Both the position numbers and the translations under genes were made by a program. From NCBI GenBank assembly GCA_033558025.1, contig JAUCEF010000012.1, positions 2,480,001 through 2,544,000 of the forward strand: 64,000 nucleotides of DNA. Reading direction: 5' to 3'. This DNA is from Phytophthora sp. 'mugwort'. Lineage: Eukaryota; Oomycota; Peronosporomycetes; Peronosporales; Peronosporaceae. Within the stretch, counting starts at the first letter, position 1; each line of letters opens with the position of its first letter. A model generated the notes under the pieces. The model saw nothing but the letters and a program-made list of their open reading frames with translations. It searched no databases and was not told the origin of the DNA. This document shows positions 42,327 to 53,445 of the stretch, one piece after another.

Positions 42327-44190
42327 TCATCACATTTGCAGCCACCGAGATATGTCGTAAGATACTTATCGTAGCTGGTACCAGCTGGTACATAGTTGCT
42401 AATATCGAGCATTTTCATGTTCGATGTAGCGATGCACATGTAGCTGGGGTTCTTGATAACAGATTTGATGTTGTCAGTACCAATGATGGTAAATAAGTCG
42501 CTCTTAATCAAGTTGATATCGTATCGACCCGAATTGAAGCCGAATACTGGTACCTGATCAATCTGCTGTTTAAGTCTTCCGTAGTCGGACCTCTGCTTAC
42601 GAAAGCCAAGACTGCTATGGAAGTGAAAGAAGCTATCATACTTCCCTTCTTTAATCCAACTCTCCACATCAGACATCTTGTACTTTTTACCAAGCTTGAC
42701 GCCTGGAATTTCCATACCTGTCAGACCGTGGGCATTGATGATTTTTTGCAGAAGCGACTTATACTTATCGACATTGTACTGTTGGATCTTCACCGATACA
42801 TCACCAATGTATTTGAACATATCCATAAGCAACATCTTTGGATCGTCATTTACAAAACAGCGCACCTCCTCGGTTAAGCTATCAGCTACGGATACAGACA
42901 CCGGAATGTGTTCGTTCGTGAAGACAGTATTCTCCCCGTGTTGAGTCGCCGTAGGCTTAAGGATTGTCTCAAAGTCATAAACAATGAAGTGGTCGATGTA
43001 CTGGTTAGCATCCTTAACGGAATACTTTGTAAGCAGTGATCGAATCGCGTTAGGAGCTGGCTTGGAGATAGTTGGCTCAGCGGGGAAGCTCTCAATATTA
43101 ACAAGCTCGCACTGATTTTTCTTGTGATTTTTAAATCTTTCACCACTCACAAAAATCATTTCACACTTGGGGCACTGATACTTAGACTGAAGCATATCGA
43201 TGCTCTTGATGTAGAGAGCGTGATTCTCGTGTGATAGAATATCCATCGCTTCATACCCCTTGTCCGACCTACGAATGCATTCCACATTTCCGGTAGCTAC
43301 ATCCATGCTATATACGTTAATACCGAGTTGGAAGCAGTCCTCAATCTCATCGAGCTGTAGGTCAATAGGCTTGAAGCTTCTAAATAGGCTCAACGTATAA
43401 TTAACTCCCTTGAAAAAAAGAGCAGTAGCGCTTGAATGCCTTCTTCACTTGAGCCTGAATTCTGCGAGGATCCTTCTTAGCGCTCTGGAATGTGTGCCAG
43501 GCGATGCAGTGGAAGACGCACTTGTTGTTGGTCTTAGGGAAGTTAATTACATGCTTGTTTTCGCGGATAACCTTAGGAATAACAGCATCGCTATCCCCAA
43601 GAGCATGGTCGCGGCATGATAGACAAAAATCTTGAATGCAGTGATCGCCTTAAGCTTATATCCGGAGCTGGGGTAGTTCAGCTTGTCAGCCAACTCCATA
43701 GACCGAATTTCCGAAATCACCTTCTTTCGAATATCCGCCTTGCTGTTGATTGCGACAGGCTTATTGAATACATAAGTGTTAGCGAGATTTGGGTAGAAGT
43801 AGCGAGTGTCATCAGGATCAGTCTTGCTCACAAGTTCGTACTCAAGAGCAATATTACCTTAAAAGCACTTGCCTGGGTCGAAAGAACGTTCTCGAGCTTA
43901 TCGTAGAAATCAGTAGCCTCGATACCCACATATAGGTGTGATTCCATGTGATTACCAGTGTGAAAACGGTACTTGGGATCAGCCTTATAGTCAGGCGACA
44001 TATGCTTCTCAAGGGTTTCAACTGAAACATTGTACTGCTTAGCCACCAATTTCTTGTTCATTGAGCGTGAAATGTTGCTAACATATACCATCTTACCAGT
44101 TCTACCTCGAACCTTAACCCTGTAGCTGCTACCCCATTTGACAGCTTGGATATTTAATCTCTTTAATCCTGCGAGTTCGTATGCAAACAT
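42327..44190 (-). pseudogene. Protein-primed DNA polymerase B, N-terminal part, copy 2
   Basis: Better preserved than copy 1. The last segment (43393 down to the LINE junction) is one open frame of ~355 codons with zinc finger CPKC...HKKNQC, Exo I VYDFETILKP, Exo II FGFNSGRYDINLI and then YLTTYLGGCKCDD, where the sequence switches to LINE. The frame breaks near 43840 and 43410 are shared with copy 1. A 2-bp insertion near 43615 (GCGGCATGATAG) is unique. No polymerase palm motifs. Start ATG at 44190. Confidence 0.85.
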
Positions 44191-44285
44191 ATTGCCTATA
44201 TATCTTTGTCGATATTAATCTGGTGAGAATCGACTTTATAATTATCGGACCTTATATCAGGATCGACTTTATATTGGGGCTGACT

Positions 44286-44504
44286 TTATATCTGAGAAAA
44301 AAAATAATTAGTAAGTTCGCTTTGGCTAAGTTCTGATTTACTTAAGTAATTCTTCTTCTTACGGGCACAAATTTCTTCGCGATTCTTCTCATCATATTCT
44401 CGCTGCTTAGCCAGTCGCGTTTCCCTTGTTTTTAGATAGTACCGCTTTTGAGCGGCTTTGATTCGCTCTTTGTTAAGTTCGTATTGTTCAGGTGAGTACG
44501 TCAT
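44286..44504 (-). CDS. Small charged protein, 72 residues, copy 2
   Basis: As 14952-15152, but the end reads into six further residues (YFFSQI) because two bases are missing in AAAAATAATT near 44305. Confidence 0.55.
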   Translation of the reverse strand: MTYSPEQYELNKERIKAAQKRYYLKTRETRLAKQREYDEKNREEICARKKKNYLSKSELSQSELTNYFFSQI

Positions 44505-44822
44505 CTTTGTATATTACTAACTTCATATTTATCAGGAATAAAATATTATAATAGAAGTCAAAGCTCCGCATTCATTACTTTTTATGCCTACTTCGAAGCG
44601 TATTACTAATCTACATATCGCTTGCACCCCTGCGGTCTTACGGCGAACAGTATGCCACGCTTTTCAAACAACTCCGGCATCCTTTGCCGCATTAAGCTTG
44701 TCGCTTGCTCTCTGCAATGAGGCCTTGGCTCCATATTTTTGTCAGCCTCCTCCAAACTTGAAAATCACCCGAAAGTCCGACGACTACCGACTTTAAAAAG
44801 TGTGGACCACATCGTGTAATTT

Positions 44823-44870
44823 CTCGGTCGAAAAGCAACTCGGTCGAAAAGCAACTCGGTCGAAAAGCAA
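44823..44870 (+). promoter_or_regulatory. Three tandem 16-bp repeats upstream of the nuclease gene, copy 2
   Basis: Identical to 15471-15518. Confidence 0.5.
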
Positions 44871-44889
44871 CCAGTGAGAAAGAGCAGCG

Positions 44890-45771
44890 ATGGCGGACAA
44901 GCAAAAAACTCACGAAGACGTCCTTACGCGACTCATGCGCGACTTGGAAACGAAGACGACTTTGTGCTACGTCAAGGACTATCCTGGAGTGGAGCTGAAG
45001 CAGTTGAATTATCACGTGAAGAAGCTCGGTCCACTGGTGAACCCCGTTTTTGGCGAGCAGCCGGCGTTCTTCATCGACGAAGGTCGCTTCATCCCCTTTC
45101 GAATGGTCGTGTATGGCAATGAGAAGGTGGCAGCCAAGATTGCGAGAGTTTTGGATACATGGGCGACCTGGTCTGGAAAAGGAGGCAGAGTGACAACCTC
45201 GCAAGGGGCGTTCATTCTGGAGCAGCGTCCCGGAGGGCCCAACGTGAGAATGCCCGACGTGGCATACACACCGCGAGATGATGACAGGAATTTGACTCGT
45301 GAACAGATGTGGACGTATCGTGGCGATCCCTTTGTTCCCACCTTTGTTGTTGAGATTGATAAGCTCTCTGGTCGAGGCTCTCAACGCAGCGCTCTTGATC
45401 GAAAGATGCGAAATGAATATTTCCAGCACGGCGTCCAGTTGGGTTGGCTGATCGACCCACGCCCAGACTTTCAGCGGATGTATGAGTACTATCTCGACGA
45501 CAATGGAGACGTACAATGCTCTGACAACACTGCGTGGAGAGATCTTGACGGTGGCGACGTTCTTCCTGGTTTCACTCTTGTTAGCACTGATCTGGAGATG
45601 GTGTTGAACCAGGATTCGGGTTCGTCGTCAGAAGATGAAGTTGATCTGGTGTGTCCCGCTCCACGATGCAACAAGCGATGCCGTTCGTATGGTGCATGGA
45701 CTGCTCATGCTGAATGGCACCGTGCTGAGCGCTCTCGACAGAAGTTCTTAGCCAAGCGTGAGAACTCATAG
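44890..45771 (+). CDS. Uma2-like nuclease with altered C2H2 finger, copy 2
   Basis: Intact 293 residues. The first ~255 residues are identical to copy 1, including Asp123, Glu155, Lys158 and Lys172. In residues 257-274 six residues differ: Tyr257Ala, Phe264Cys, Pro267Tyr, Cys270Trp, Val271Thr and Val274Ala. The zinc ligands Cys255, Cys260, His273 and His277 are kept. Phe264 and Cys270 occupy the two hydrophobic-core positions of a C2H2 finger, so the fold or its target may differ. Confidence 0.75.
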   Translation: MADKQKTHEDVLTRLMRDLETKTTLCYVKDYPGVELKQLNYHVKKLGPLVNPVFGEQPAFFIDEGRFIPFRMVVYGNEKVAAKIARVLDTWATWSGKGGRVTTSQGAFILEQRPGGPNVRMPDVAYTPRDDDRNLTREQMWTYRGDPFVPTFVVEIDKLSGRGSQRSALDRKMRNEYFQHGVQLGWLIDPRPDFQRMYEYYLDDNGDVQCSDNTAWRDLDGGDVLPGFTLVSTDLEMVLNQDSGSSSEDEVDLVCPAPRCNKRCRSYGAWTAHAEWHRAERSRQKFLAKRENS

Positions 45772-45972
45772 TTATCCAGTGTGAACTCATAGCCATCCAG
45801 TGTGGCAATACGCTTCGACAAGTTCCTATCTAACCATATCGCAGAACTCAAAGCTTGCGATCTAAAGCATAGTTGGCGGCGCTGACTGATTTCTTATTCC
45901 TGATTGGTGGCTAAGAGAAGATAATAAAAAACTATCTATTGTTTTATCAATATAGTTTGAATGTTGTCGGTC

Positions 45973-46146
45973 GAGCGGTTCTAAAACTACCCTAAGATCC
46001 AAAAGACGTTGCTTTCACTCTAAGGTGGTCGAGAGGTAGCGTCGTCAAAATAGCACCTGGTCCGAAAGAAGGTTCCAGGATTGTTCTCGATGGTAAATTA
46101 CGGAAAGTAAAAAAACTGCCGGCGTAATGTTCCAAGTATTACTACT
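45973..46146. repeat. Maverick terminal inverted repeat (polymerase end, copy 2)
   Basis: 174 bp, same as 16621-16794. Followed by GATGAT and sequence unrelated to the CE1 flank of copy 1, so this end sits at a different locus. Confidence 0.85.
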
Positions 46147-46377
46147 GATGATGGCTCAGACGTGGGCGGCTTTTGGAGATTGTGTACAGGCGCTTTCGCG
46201 AAAGCGGCCACGATTGGTGAAGCGCTGGTCGGCTTCACAACTTCACGGTGTTCATACTTTGGGCACAGAATTGGTTGTCCGAAGCCTTCAGAACCGACGG
46301 GAGTCCCGCAGAACGGCTGCATGCTCGCCGAACAATCTGGACAAGAGTGCGCACTTCCAACGAGTTTATCATAGCCA
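46147..46377 (+). pseudogene. Possible 3' fragment of a host gene
   Basis: An open frame of ~75 codons runs from the terminal repeat to TAA near 46374: DVGGFWRLCTGAFAKAATIG, then a Cys-rich part (CSYFGHRIGCPKP, NGCMLAEQSGQEC). Cysteine content would fit a secreted protein. It has no start in the window and no family I recognise. It may simply be the host gene interrupted at this end. Confidence 0.3.
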
Positions 46378-47529
46378 TCGCAAGGGGTCTATGTCGATGC
46401 GTTCCTCGAAGGCATTGCTACTTCTTGTTGCTTTCGCGTGGTTGCTGGCTGATGTAAAATTAAACGCTCTGGCTCCAATTTATGATAAATATTGGTCTAT
46501 TTTCGGGAATTTGGGCTACCTTCGTATCGCAATTGCAGCTACCGTATATTTTTTTACAATAGCACCACTTATCGTGGTGGACCCTAACCAATCCACGAAG
46601 GCGGGCTCGAACCCAGGGCAGCAAATTAATAGAGTCGGACCTATCCCGCTTCACCAAATTCTCAGAACCACTCACACTAATTACACACCACTAATTGCGG
46701 TTGCTACTGTATATATGGAGGAGTATCCGCAACCTGTGCTTTTGTGGTGTCTGGATATGCAGCAGTAGCTCAGAAAAGAAAAATGAAAATGTAATTACCA
46801 GAAAAGTTATTTTTGTAGACGTAAAAAAAAACACTGCCAGTTTTACGACCATATAAATTATTCGTATTTGTCTGCGATCTTGTCGAATAAATAATTCAGT
46901 ACAAATATTCCAGTATATTTGCCGTACAATCATTTATTCGGGGCCTGATCGTTCGCTCTGGCTCTTTTATCAGCAGCAGCCACGCAGAAGATACCAGGTC
47001 GGATCCGACGGCAACCAGGGCAGATGGAAGGGAACACGTTTTCCAAAACGCTCGGGACTTGGATCGCACCCCCGACGAAAACACCCGTCTTTGTTGCGAC
47101 TGGATCCCCAGTACCTTCCCGTTGCCTTCGACCTCAAGAGAGAGAGGATCAGACTGTCTATTCAACTTCACGGTGTACAAGATGCCTTCGACTTCAACTT
47201 GGACTACATTTGGTGGAGATTCTAGTCCCCAATAAGACCAAATAGACAAGTCTGCCTCTCTCTCTCTACATTCGGTGGAGATGAGCCGGGTCGACTGATC
47301 CAACGCGCAAATCTTTGAGGTGATCTTCACGGAAACTATACCTTGCCGTTCCGACGATATTAATTAAAAATTAATAACAACAAGAAACAAAGGTTGCATG
47401 TACTACATGATTAAAACTCTCACTATTTCTTAAAGAGTGTCAATCTTATGCTGGAGCACAATACAACCCGAACCAAGCCTAAAAAGGAGTCTGTCTGGTC
47501 GCACTCAGCCCACACACCTCGCTCGCCAC
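46378..47529. other. Intergenic region
   Basis: No gene supported. Contains AATTGCGGTTGCTACTGTA at ~46694, similar to AATTGCGGTTACTACTGTA at 3089, suggesting a decayed transposon end, and a (TC)n stretch near 47260-47273. Confidence 0.35.
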
Positions 47530-50110
47530 TTACACATGCACCTGGCCGCTGAAAACCGCCTCCTCCGCATTCCTACTGATGTAAATGGGACGTTCACCCT
47601 TCGCCACTTCCCAGTTCGACGTGTTCACGTTGTAGAAGCTCAGCTGCTTCTCGCGGATACCGATACTCACTGTCGTGCTCGCGCCGGCCTCCAACTCCAC
47701 ATTCGCGAAACCGACCAGAGCCGTCGAAGCGAACTGTACGTCCGGATACGCCGTCGCGGCATCCGCTGGCGGGCCAATGTACACTTGCGGCACCTCCACG
47801 CCCTTCACACTGCCAGTGTTTGTCACTGTGAACGACACACTGAAGACTGCGTCAGTGTCGTCCGGGTTGCACGAGACCTCGTAGTTCAGACTGCTACTGC
47901 TTTGCTGCTGTGACGAGCTCGATGCCGCGAAGTTCGGGTTGCTGTACTCGAACGACGTGTAGCTCAAACCGTAGCCGAACGGGAACAGTACACTCGTGTT
48001 CGTGTGCACATACCAGCGGTAGCCGTTGTTCAGACCCTCGCTAAACGTCGCGTTACCGCTCTCCGTGGCCACGCGCTCCGGGTATTCCGGACTGCGGGTC
48101 ATTGTCGAGTCCAGACTTGCCGGGTACGTCACGGGCAGGCGGCCTTGGGGCACGCTATTACCCAGCAGCAGGTCAGCCGTGGCCCACCCACCCTCCTGGT
48201 TCGGGTACAGCATCTCCAGAACAGCAGCCACGTCGTCCAGCCACGGCATCAGCACGGGCTCGGCGTTGTTCAGCACCACTACAGTGTTCGGATTCGCAGC
48301 AGCCACCTTCGTCACCAGCTCATCCAGGCCGTCGTCCAGGGTCAGACCAGTCTCGGCGGGGCTATTGGCGAACGCGAACACGATGGGCGTATCGACCTCC
48401 TTGGCGACGTCGACGGCGATCTGGATGTTGGCTGCACGCTGAGCGGGAGTCACCCAGGTCAAGCGCACAGACGTCTGCTCGTCGATGAGGCCCACGATGT
48501 TGGCCTCCAGGTCGTGCCAGCCTTCCTCCAGGTACACGTACGACTTGATATTGTCCCAGTTGTCGCGAGTGGCGATCGAGTTACTCCAGGGCTTCATACC
48601 ACCATCACCGTACAGGCGGTAGCCCGCACCGACCTCCGTTCCATTAATGCTGAAAGCACCGATCGCGAAGATGGTGCCATAGTCCGGATTCGTGTGGTTC
48701 TCCCATCTCGGGATCGCACGCGCGAACGAAAACGTGTAGTGCCCGTCCGTCTCTGCGTATACTTGTCCTTGCCATGTATACGACGCGTTCCTCGGTAGAG
48801 CAGACGTGCCAGTGAAGTACACGATCTCGTCGTCTGACCTGCTGCCCAGGCTATCGTTGCGGCTCAGCCCAGGGTTCCCCAGCAGGTTGCGCAGGTGGGT
48901 CGACGGAATGATCGTTCCCTCCTGGTCCACGCCGACGGCGTTCGCGACGTCCTGACCTAGACGAGATTTCAAAGCCTCAAGCGTCGATACCTGGCGTTCA
49001 GTAATGCCGTACGCACGCTCAGCAAAATTCGTGCCGTGCGTATACTGCACGCCGTTGGGGCCGATGACGGCGATGGACGAGCCCGCCTTGATGGGCAGCG
49101 TGTCATTGTGGTTTTTGAGCAGAATTCCCGACTTGACGGCGATATCGTACGAGATCTTGGCATGATCCTCTACCACATCCTGCGGCAGTGGCGACGAGCC
49201 CTCTGTAGTCGTGCCCAGTAGCCCAAACTCGTCGTACTTGGCCAGGATGTGGCCCACGGCACGGTTCAGATACGACTCGCTCAGGTTTTGTGATATATAG
49301 ATGTGGTCGTATAGCGCGTCGTAGTATGAGCCTGTCGGCATCTCGAGGTCCATGCCGGCGATGAGGCTCTCGGCGGTCGAATGCGTGGCGCCCCAGTCGC
49401 TCATGACGATGGCAGAGCTGTTGTAGTCGTTTCGCATGGTGTTGAATAGCGGTTCGTACTCACAGGCCGGAATGCCGTTGATCTGTGCGTACGAACACAT
49501 GAGCGTGGCGGCATTTCCTTCTTGCAGAAGAGTGCCGTGAGCAACCCAATACAGCTCTTGAAGCGTCTGCAAGTCCACAACGCTATTGACATCGCCAGCA
49601 CTTGCACCGGTAGACGACGGTCCGATCTGTTTGGCGTTGGCCATTGAGCCCTGAGCCTGTAGACTCTCAACACCTTGGACACCGAGACGGGCGTTCAGGT
49701 ATGGGTCCTCACTGTACGACTGCCAGAAATTCCCCTCCACGGGGTCCCGCAGGATGTTCACACGAGGTGAGAGAGCTACTGCCATGTTGAACAGCTTGGC
49801 CTCCTTGCCCGTGATCACGCCGTGCTGGTAAGCCGCTTTCAATGACCATGTGGCAGCCACGTTGAGCTGCGTGGGTGGTCCCGTGGCGTTCTGCACGATG
49901 TTGATACCAGCTTCACCATCAGTTAGTCGGATAGAGGGGATGCCCTGCGACGTGATGGGGACGCTGTAGCCGGCCTGCTGCTGGTTGCCGTCTGAGTCGA
50001 CAGCGCCGTGGACGAGGCTGACCGTCTCCTCGGCAGTCAGGGCCTCGATGATGGCGTCAACCTTGTCGTTGCCCGTCGCCAGGAGACGGTGGCGAGCGGA
50101 TCGCCGGCGC
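47530..50110 (-). CDS. GH3 beta-glucosidase, secreted, 5' end uncertain
   Basis: Large glycoside hydrolase family 3 protein, hydrolysing terminal beta-glucosides. It is open from about 50080 down to TGA/TAG at 47530 (~850 codons). N-terminal TIM-barrel part with SYSEDPYLNAR and the nucleophile segment IVMSDWGATHS (Asp). The second domain has ILLKNHNDTLPI. A PA14-like insert follows (YFTGTSALPRNASYTW ... WHDLEANIVGL), and a C-terminal fibronectin-III-like domain starts VSFTVTNTGSVKG. The usual Lys-His pair of the barrel reads Lys-Gln here (ANAKQIGPSS). A signal-peptide-like stretch (IAFALCTQLVSAG) lies just upstream in another frame, so a frameshift or intron near 50060-50100 is likely. Confidence 0.8.
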
Positions 50111-51778
50111 TAACGAGTTGCGTACAGAGAGCGAAGGCGATACCCCAAATGTGACGGAGACCATGATCTGATGCTCCGAGTGGGTTGATGTTTGTAGTCG
50201 GAGGCACGTTTGCGAATGAATGGGAATGCGATCGGGACAACAAACACTAAATACTTTCAAAGTTGCTGTATTGTTTCTAATATAAACTTGAAATTATGAA
50301 GTTGAAGTGCAAGCATAATACGTTGACCCGGCCCATGAAGTGCAGCAGTTATGCTGTCAAAGGTACAGTACAATATAAGCGCGCATAGTATGGGTATCAG
50401 TTCATGCGTCCATGTACTGTACAGTAGCTGCAGCGTGCGTTATGCCCGCTAGGATCGGAGGCCGTCATCAATGATGAGGCCCGCGGAACACGGACTTGAT
50501 TTGTTTCTCCTTGACGCGCAGGTAGATCGGCCTGCACTACATTTATAAGTCGTACTTCAAGCTGTATTATCAGAGATGATGGGAGGGAGCCAGACCACTT
50601 CAATTTGAACGCTGATAACGTGGATGAGCCGACTAGCGAGATACGGCGGGGCCGTCTCCCCTAGGCGTAAACGTCTTGGACTTGGAGTTTGTATGCGCAG
50701 ATCCCATGGCAAACGGCAACCACGCATCAGGCCATATGCTCTCGACCCGAGTTCTCCTTCGTTTGTGTTGGCCGCTGCACAGGAGGGTGCATCACTTTCG
50801 TCAGCGCAGCATCAGCGCCACTGCTTGAACGGAGTCAGATTTGCTAGTGCAGTCCGTCCCCAGCGGTCTCCGACGCGCTATTAAATCGTGTACCTCGGTC
50901 ATGACGCGCTGAAGCATTCAAATCCCGTTGCTTTTTGTACGGCATCTTGGTTACTACAACGGGTAATTTGGTGGGACAGCAGCAATATTAACCAACACTA
51001 ACGTACACTAAGCGACTAACGCACACAGTTACTGTACTCTAACGCAGGCAACGAACTCATCAGAATGAAAGGCTTTCATTAGTCATTCAGATACACAAAG
51101 ACGCTGCGCTCGCGACATCAGATTTGATTCGAAGTTCAAGTTCCGGTGCCCAGGGGATCCGTGCTCAAGTGGCATTAAGTCCCGCGCTCATGATGGCCGC
51201 CCAGCTACATGCACAACTGCTAGTTATATATATAAAACTCGTGCGAGGCGCATCATAGCGGCGTTATGCGGTGGGTTATTTCATTGCTGCCGTAAATGAC
51301 GCCTCTCGCCGAAGCACCACGCGTACCGTACACAAGTCAAGAGATGCACTGCGATCATTCCCTAAGCAGCGGTCCAGTTCTCTGCAGCCCACTCGTTAGA
51401 GAATCGGACACTTTGGCCAGTTCCAGGCCCCGACTAAAAAAACATGCAACTAGCCAAATTTTCATAGTGAGATCCGGGCATTTTTGACAGTGCACATTGC
51501 ACTACCTTTGGCTGCGCTTCAACCTGCGTGGTTGCAGTAGAGCGAGCCCAGTCATCAGCCGCCCAGGAGCGATTGATGGATTTCTACGGCAAGTCGAGCG
51601 ATCCAAAGTCGAGTGACGCTGCACTGTTAGAGCCCTTTTTAGCGCTCTCTCGCTTCCAAGCCCTTTATATCGCTCCGCGACTATGTCGACGTTAACGTAA
51701 GTCAATTTTAGGAAGACATTAACCAATTTGGAGCTAAGTGCCTACAACAGTTTCCTCGGCGGTCTGCTCCGCTCGTAA
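50111..51778. other. Host intergenic region upstream of CE1
   Basis: About 1.67 kb between the divergent beta-glucosidase and CE1. Short open frames (for example 50624-50884) show no domain. Should contain both promoters. Confidence 0.4.
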
Positions 51779-53172
51779 ATGAGACCGGTCGCAAGAATCC
51801 TTGCCATCGCGGTGTTTGTGGTGTCGTTGGCCACTGCCACTGACCCACCCACGGTCGCCGTCAAGAATGGATCCTACTACGGCGTCTACCTGGAACACTA
51901 CGACCAGGACCTCTTCCTTGGAATGCCCTACGCGCAGCCACCCGTCGGAGATCTTCGCTTCCGTAACCCCGAGCCTTTAAATACGACGTGGACGGAGGCG
52001 AAGAACGCAACGGAGTACTCTCCGGAGTGTTATGGTTACGGCAGCGACCAATGGGTGCTGGGGAACGTGGTCTCGGAGGATTGCTTAACCATCAGCGTAG
52101 TGCGCCCCAACAGTATCTCCGACGGGGCCGAGCTTCCAGTAGCCGTGTGGATCACGGTGGCGGCTTCACCCAGGGCGGGTCGAGGGATCCTCGTTACAAC
52201 CAGTCGTACATGATCAAGGAGGCGACTGATGCTGGTATGCCGTTCATGGGTGTGAGCATTAACTACCGTTTGCAGGCGTTCGGCTTCTTGTGGGGAAGCG
52301 CTGTCAAAGAGGCTGACTTCGCGAACCTTGGTCTGAAGGACCAGCACCTGGCGCTGCACTGGGTTCAGGAGAATATTGCTGCTTTTGGCGGTGATCCGAA
52401 CAAAGTCACGATCTGGGGCGAGAGTGCCGGTGCCATGAGCGTTGGCTACCAGCTTCTCGCGTACGACGGCCGCGATGACGGTTTGTACCGTTCAGCAATT
52501 ATGCAGTCAGGTGCCCCTGCCAAGGTGCCATCGACATACCTGAACACGACGCAGTGGGATGTGTACTACAACAACATTACGGCAGCGGCCAACTGCAGCT
52601 CTGCACCAGACACGCTGCACTGTCTGCGTCAAGTTCCAGTGGAGACGCTCTCGGCAATCTTCAACAGCTCCGTTGCAACTTCGGCTTCGTATCGTCCGAT
52701 TGTTGACGGCGACTTCCTCACAGACGTGGGTCCAGCACTGCTAACCGAGGGCAAATTCGTGCATGTCCCCATTCTGCACGGTGTGAACAACGACGAAGGT
52801 TCGGCCTTCGGTGCTCGTGGTGCTACAGTGAACAACACGGACGAGTTCATGTCGTTTCTGGTCGACAGTATGGGCGAGACAAAAGAGACGGCAGCGATCC
52901 TCGCGGAAGTGTACCCGGACATCCCCGCTATCGGCATCCCCGGTACTCTACACGGCCGCCCCGCGGTGGACTCGGGTTATGGCAAGATGTACAAGCGCGC
53001 TGCCGCATATGGCGGTGATGTGGTCATGCATGCCCCGCGTCGCTACGTGTCGGAGATTTGGGCTGCTAATGACCACCCGAGCTACAGCTACGTGTTCAAC
53101 GTCCTAACGGCGGGCAACAACGAATACATCGGTGCGACGCACTTCACTGAGGTTGCGTTTGTGTTCTATAAC
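51779..53172 (+). pseudogene. Secreted type-B carboxylesterase CE1, N-terminal part
   Basis: ATG at 51779 with a signal peptide (ILAIAVFVVSLATA). One base is missing at ~52149 in the oxyanion-hole codons (GTGTGGATCACGG; CE2 has GTGTGGATTCACGG), shifting the frame. After it: GESAG nucleophile elbow at ~52420, NNDEGSAFG acid, and GATHFTEVAFVFYN with the catalytic His. Then a Maverick terminal repeat begins at 53173. All catalytic residues are here; the last ~98 codons are at 16795-17091. About 70% identical by eye to CE2, so an ancient tandem duplicate. Confidence 0.85.
53167..53172. repeat. Target-site duplication TATAAC (left side)
   Basis: Matches 16795-16800; see there. Confidence 0.8.
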
Positions 53173-53347
53173 AGTAGTAATACTTGGAACATTACGCCGG
53201 CAGTTTTTTTTACTTTCCGTAATTTACCACCAAGAACATTCCTGGAACCTTCTTTCGGACCAGCTGCTATTTTGACGACGCAACCTCTCGACCACCTGAG
53301 AGCGAATGCAACGCCTTTTGGATCTTAGGGTGGTTTCAGATCCGCTC
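53173..53347. repeat. Maverick terminal inverted repeat (capsid end, element C)
   Basis: Begins AGTAGTAATACTTGG and is the reverse complement of 30529-30702 with one extra T in the T run. It marks the exact left boundary of the insertion in CE1. Confidence 0.9.
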
Positions 53348-53445
53348 AAGCACTAAGATCGCTCTGTCGGTAATTTCTGAATTAATTAAAAAAAGTCCCA
53401 AAAATTTAAAAGGGGGTATGTATATAGATACACCCCACTGATAAC

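Noticed and set aside
46590..46640. tRNA-like B-box (minus strand GGGTTCGAGCCC)
   Set aside because: The T-loop is one base short, and no A-box, anticodon arm or acceptor stem can be folded around it. At most a degraded tRNA-derived SINE.
47437..49221. Several long plus-strand frames under the beta-glucosidase (up to 264 codons)
   Set aside because: Shadows of the GC-rich minus-strand gene.
50624..50884. 86-codon open frame upstream of CE1
   Set aside because: Arg/Ser-rich composition without features; probably non-coding.
53160..53328. Open frame continuing CE1 through the terminal repeat
   Set aside because: The extra ~50 codons are terminal-repeat sequence and are not part of the esterase.
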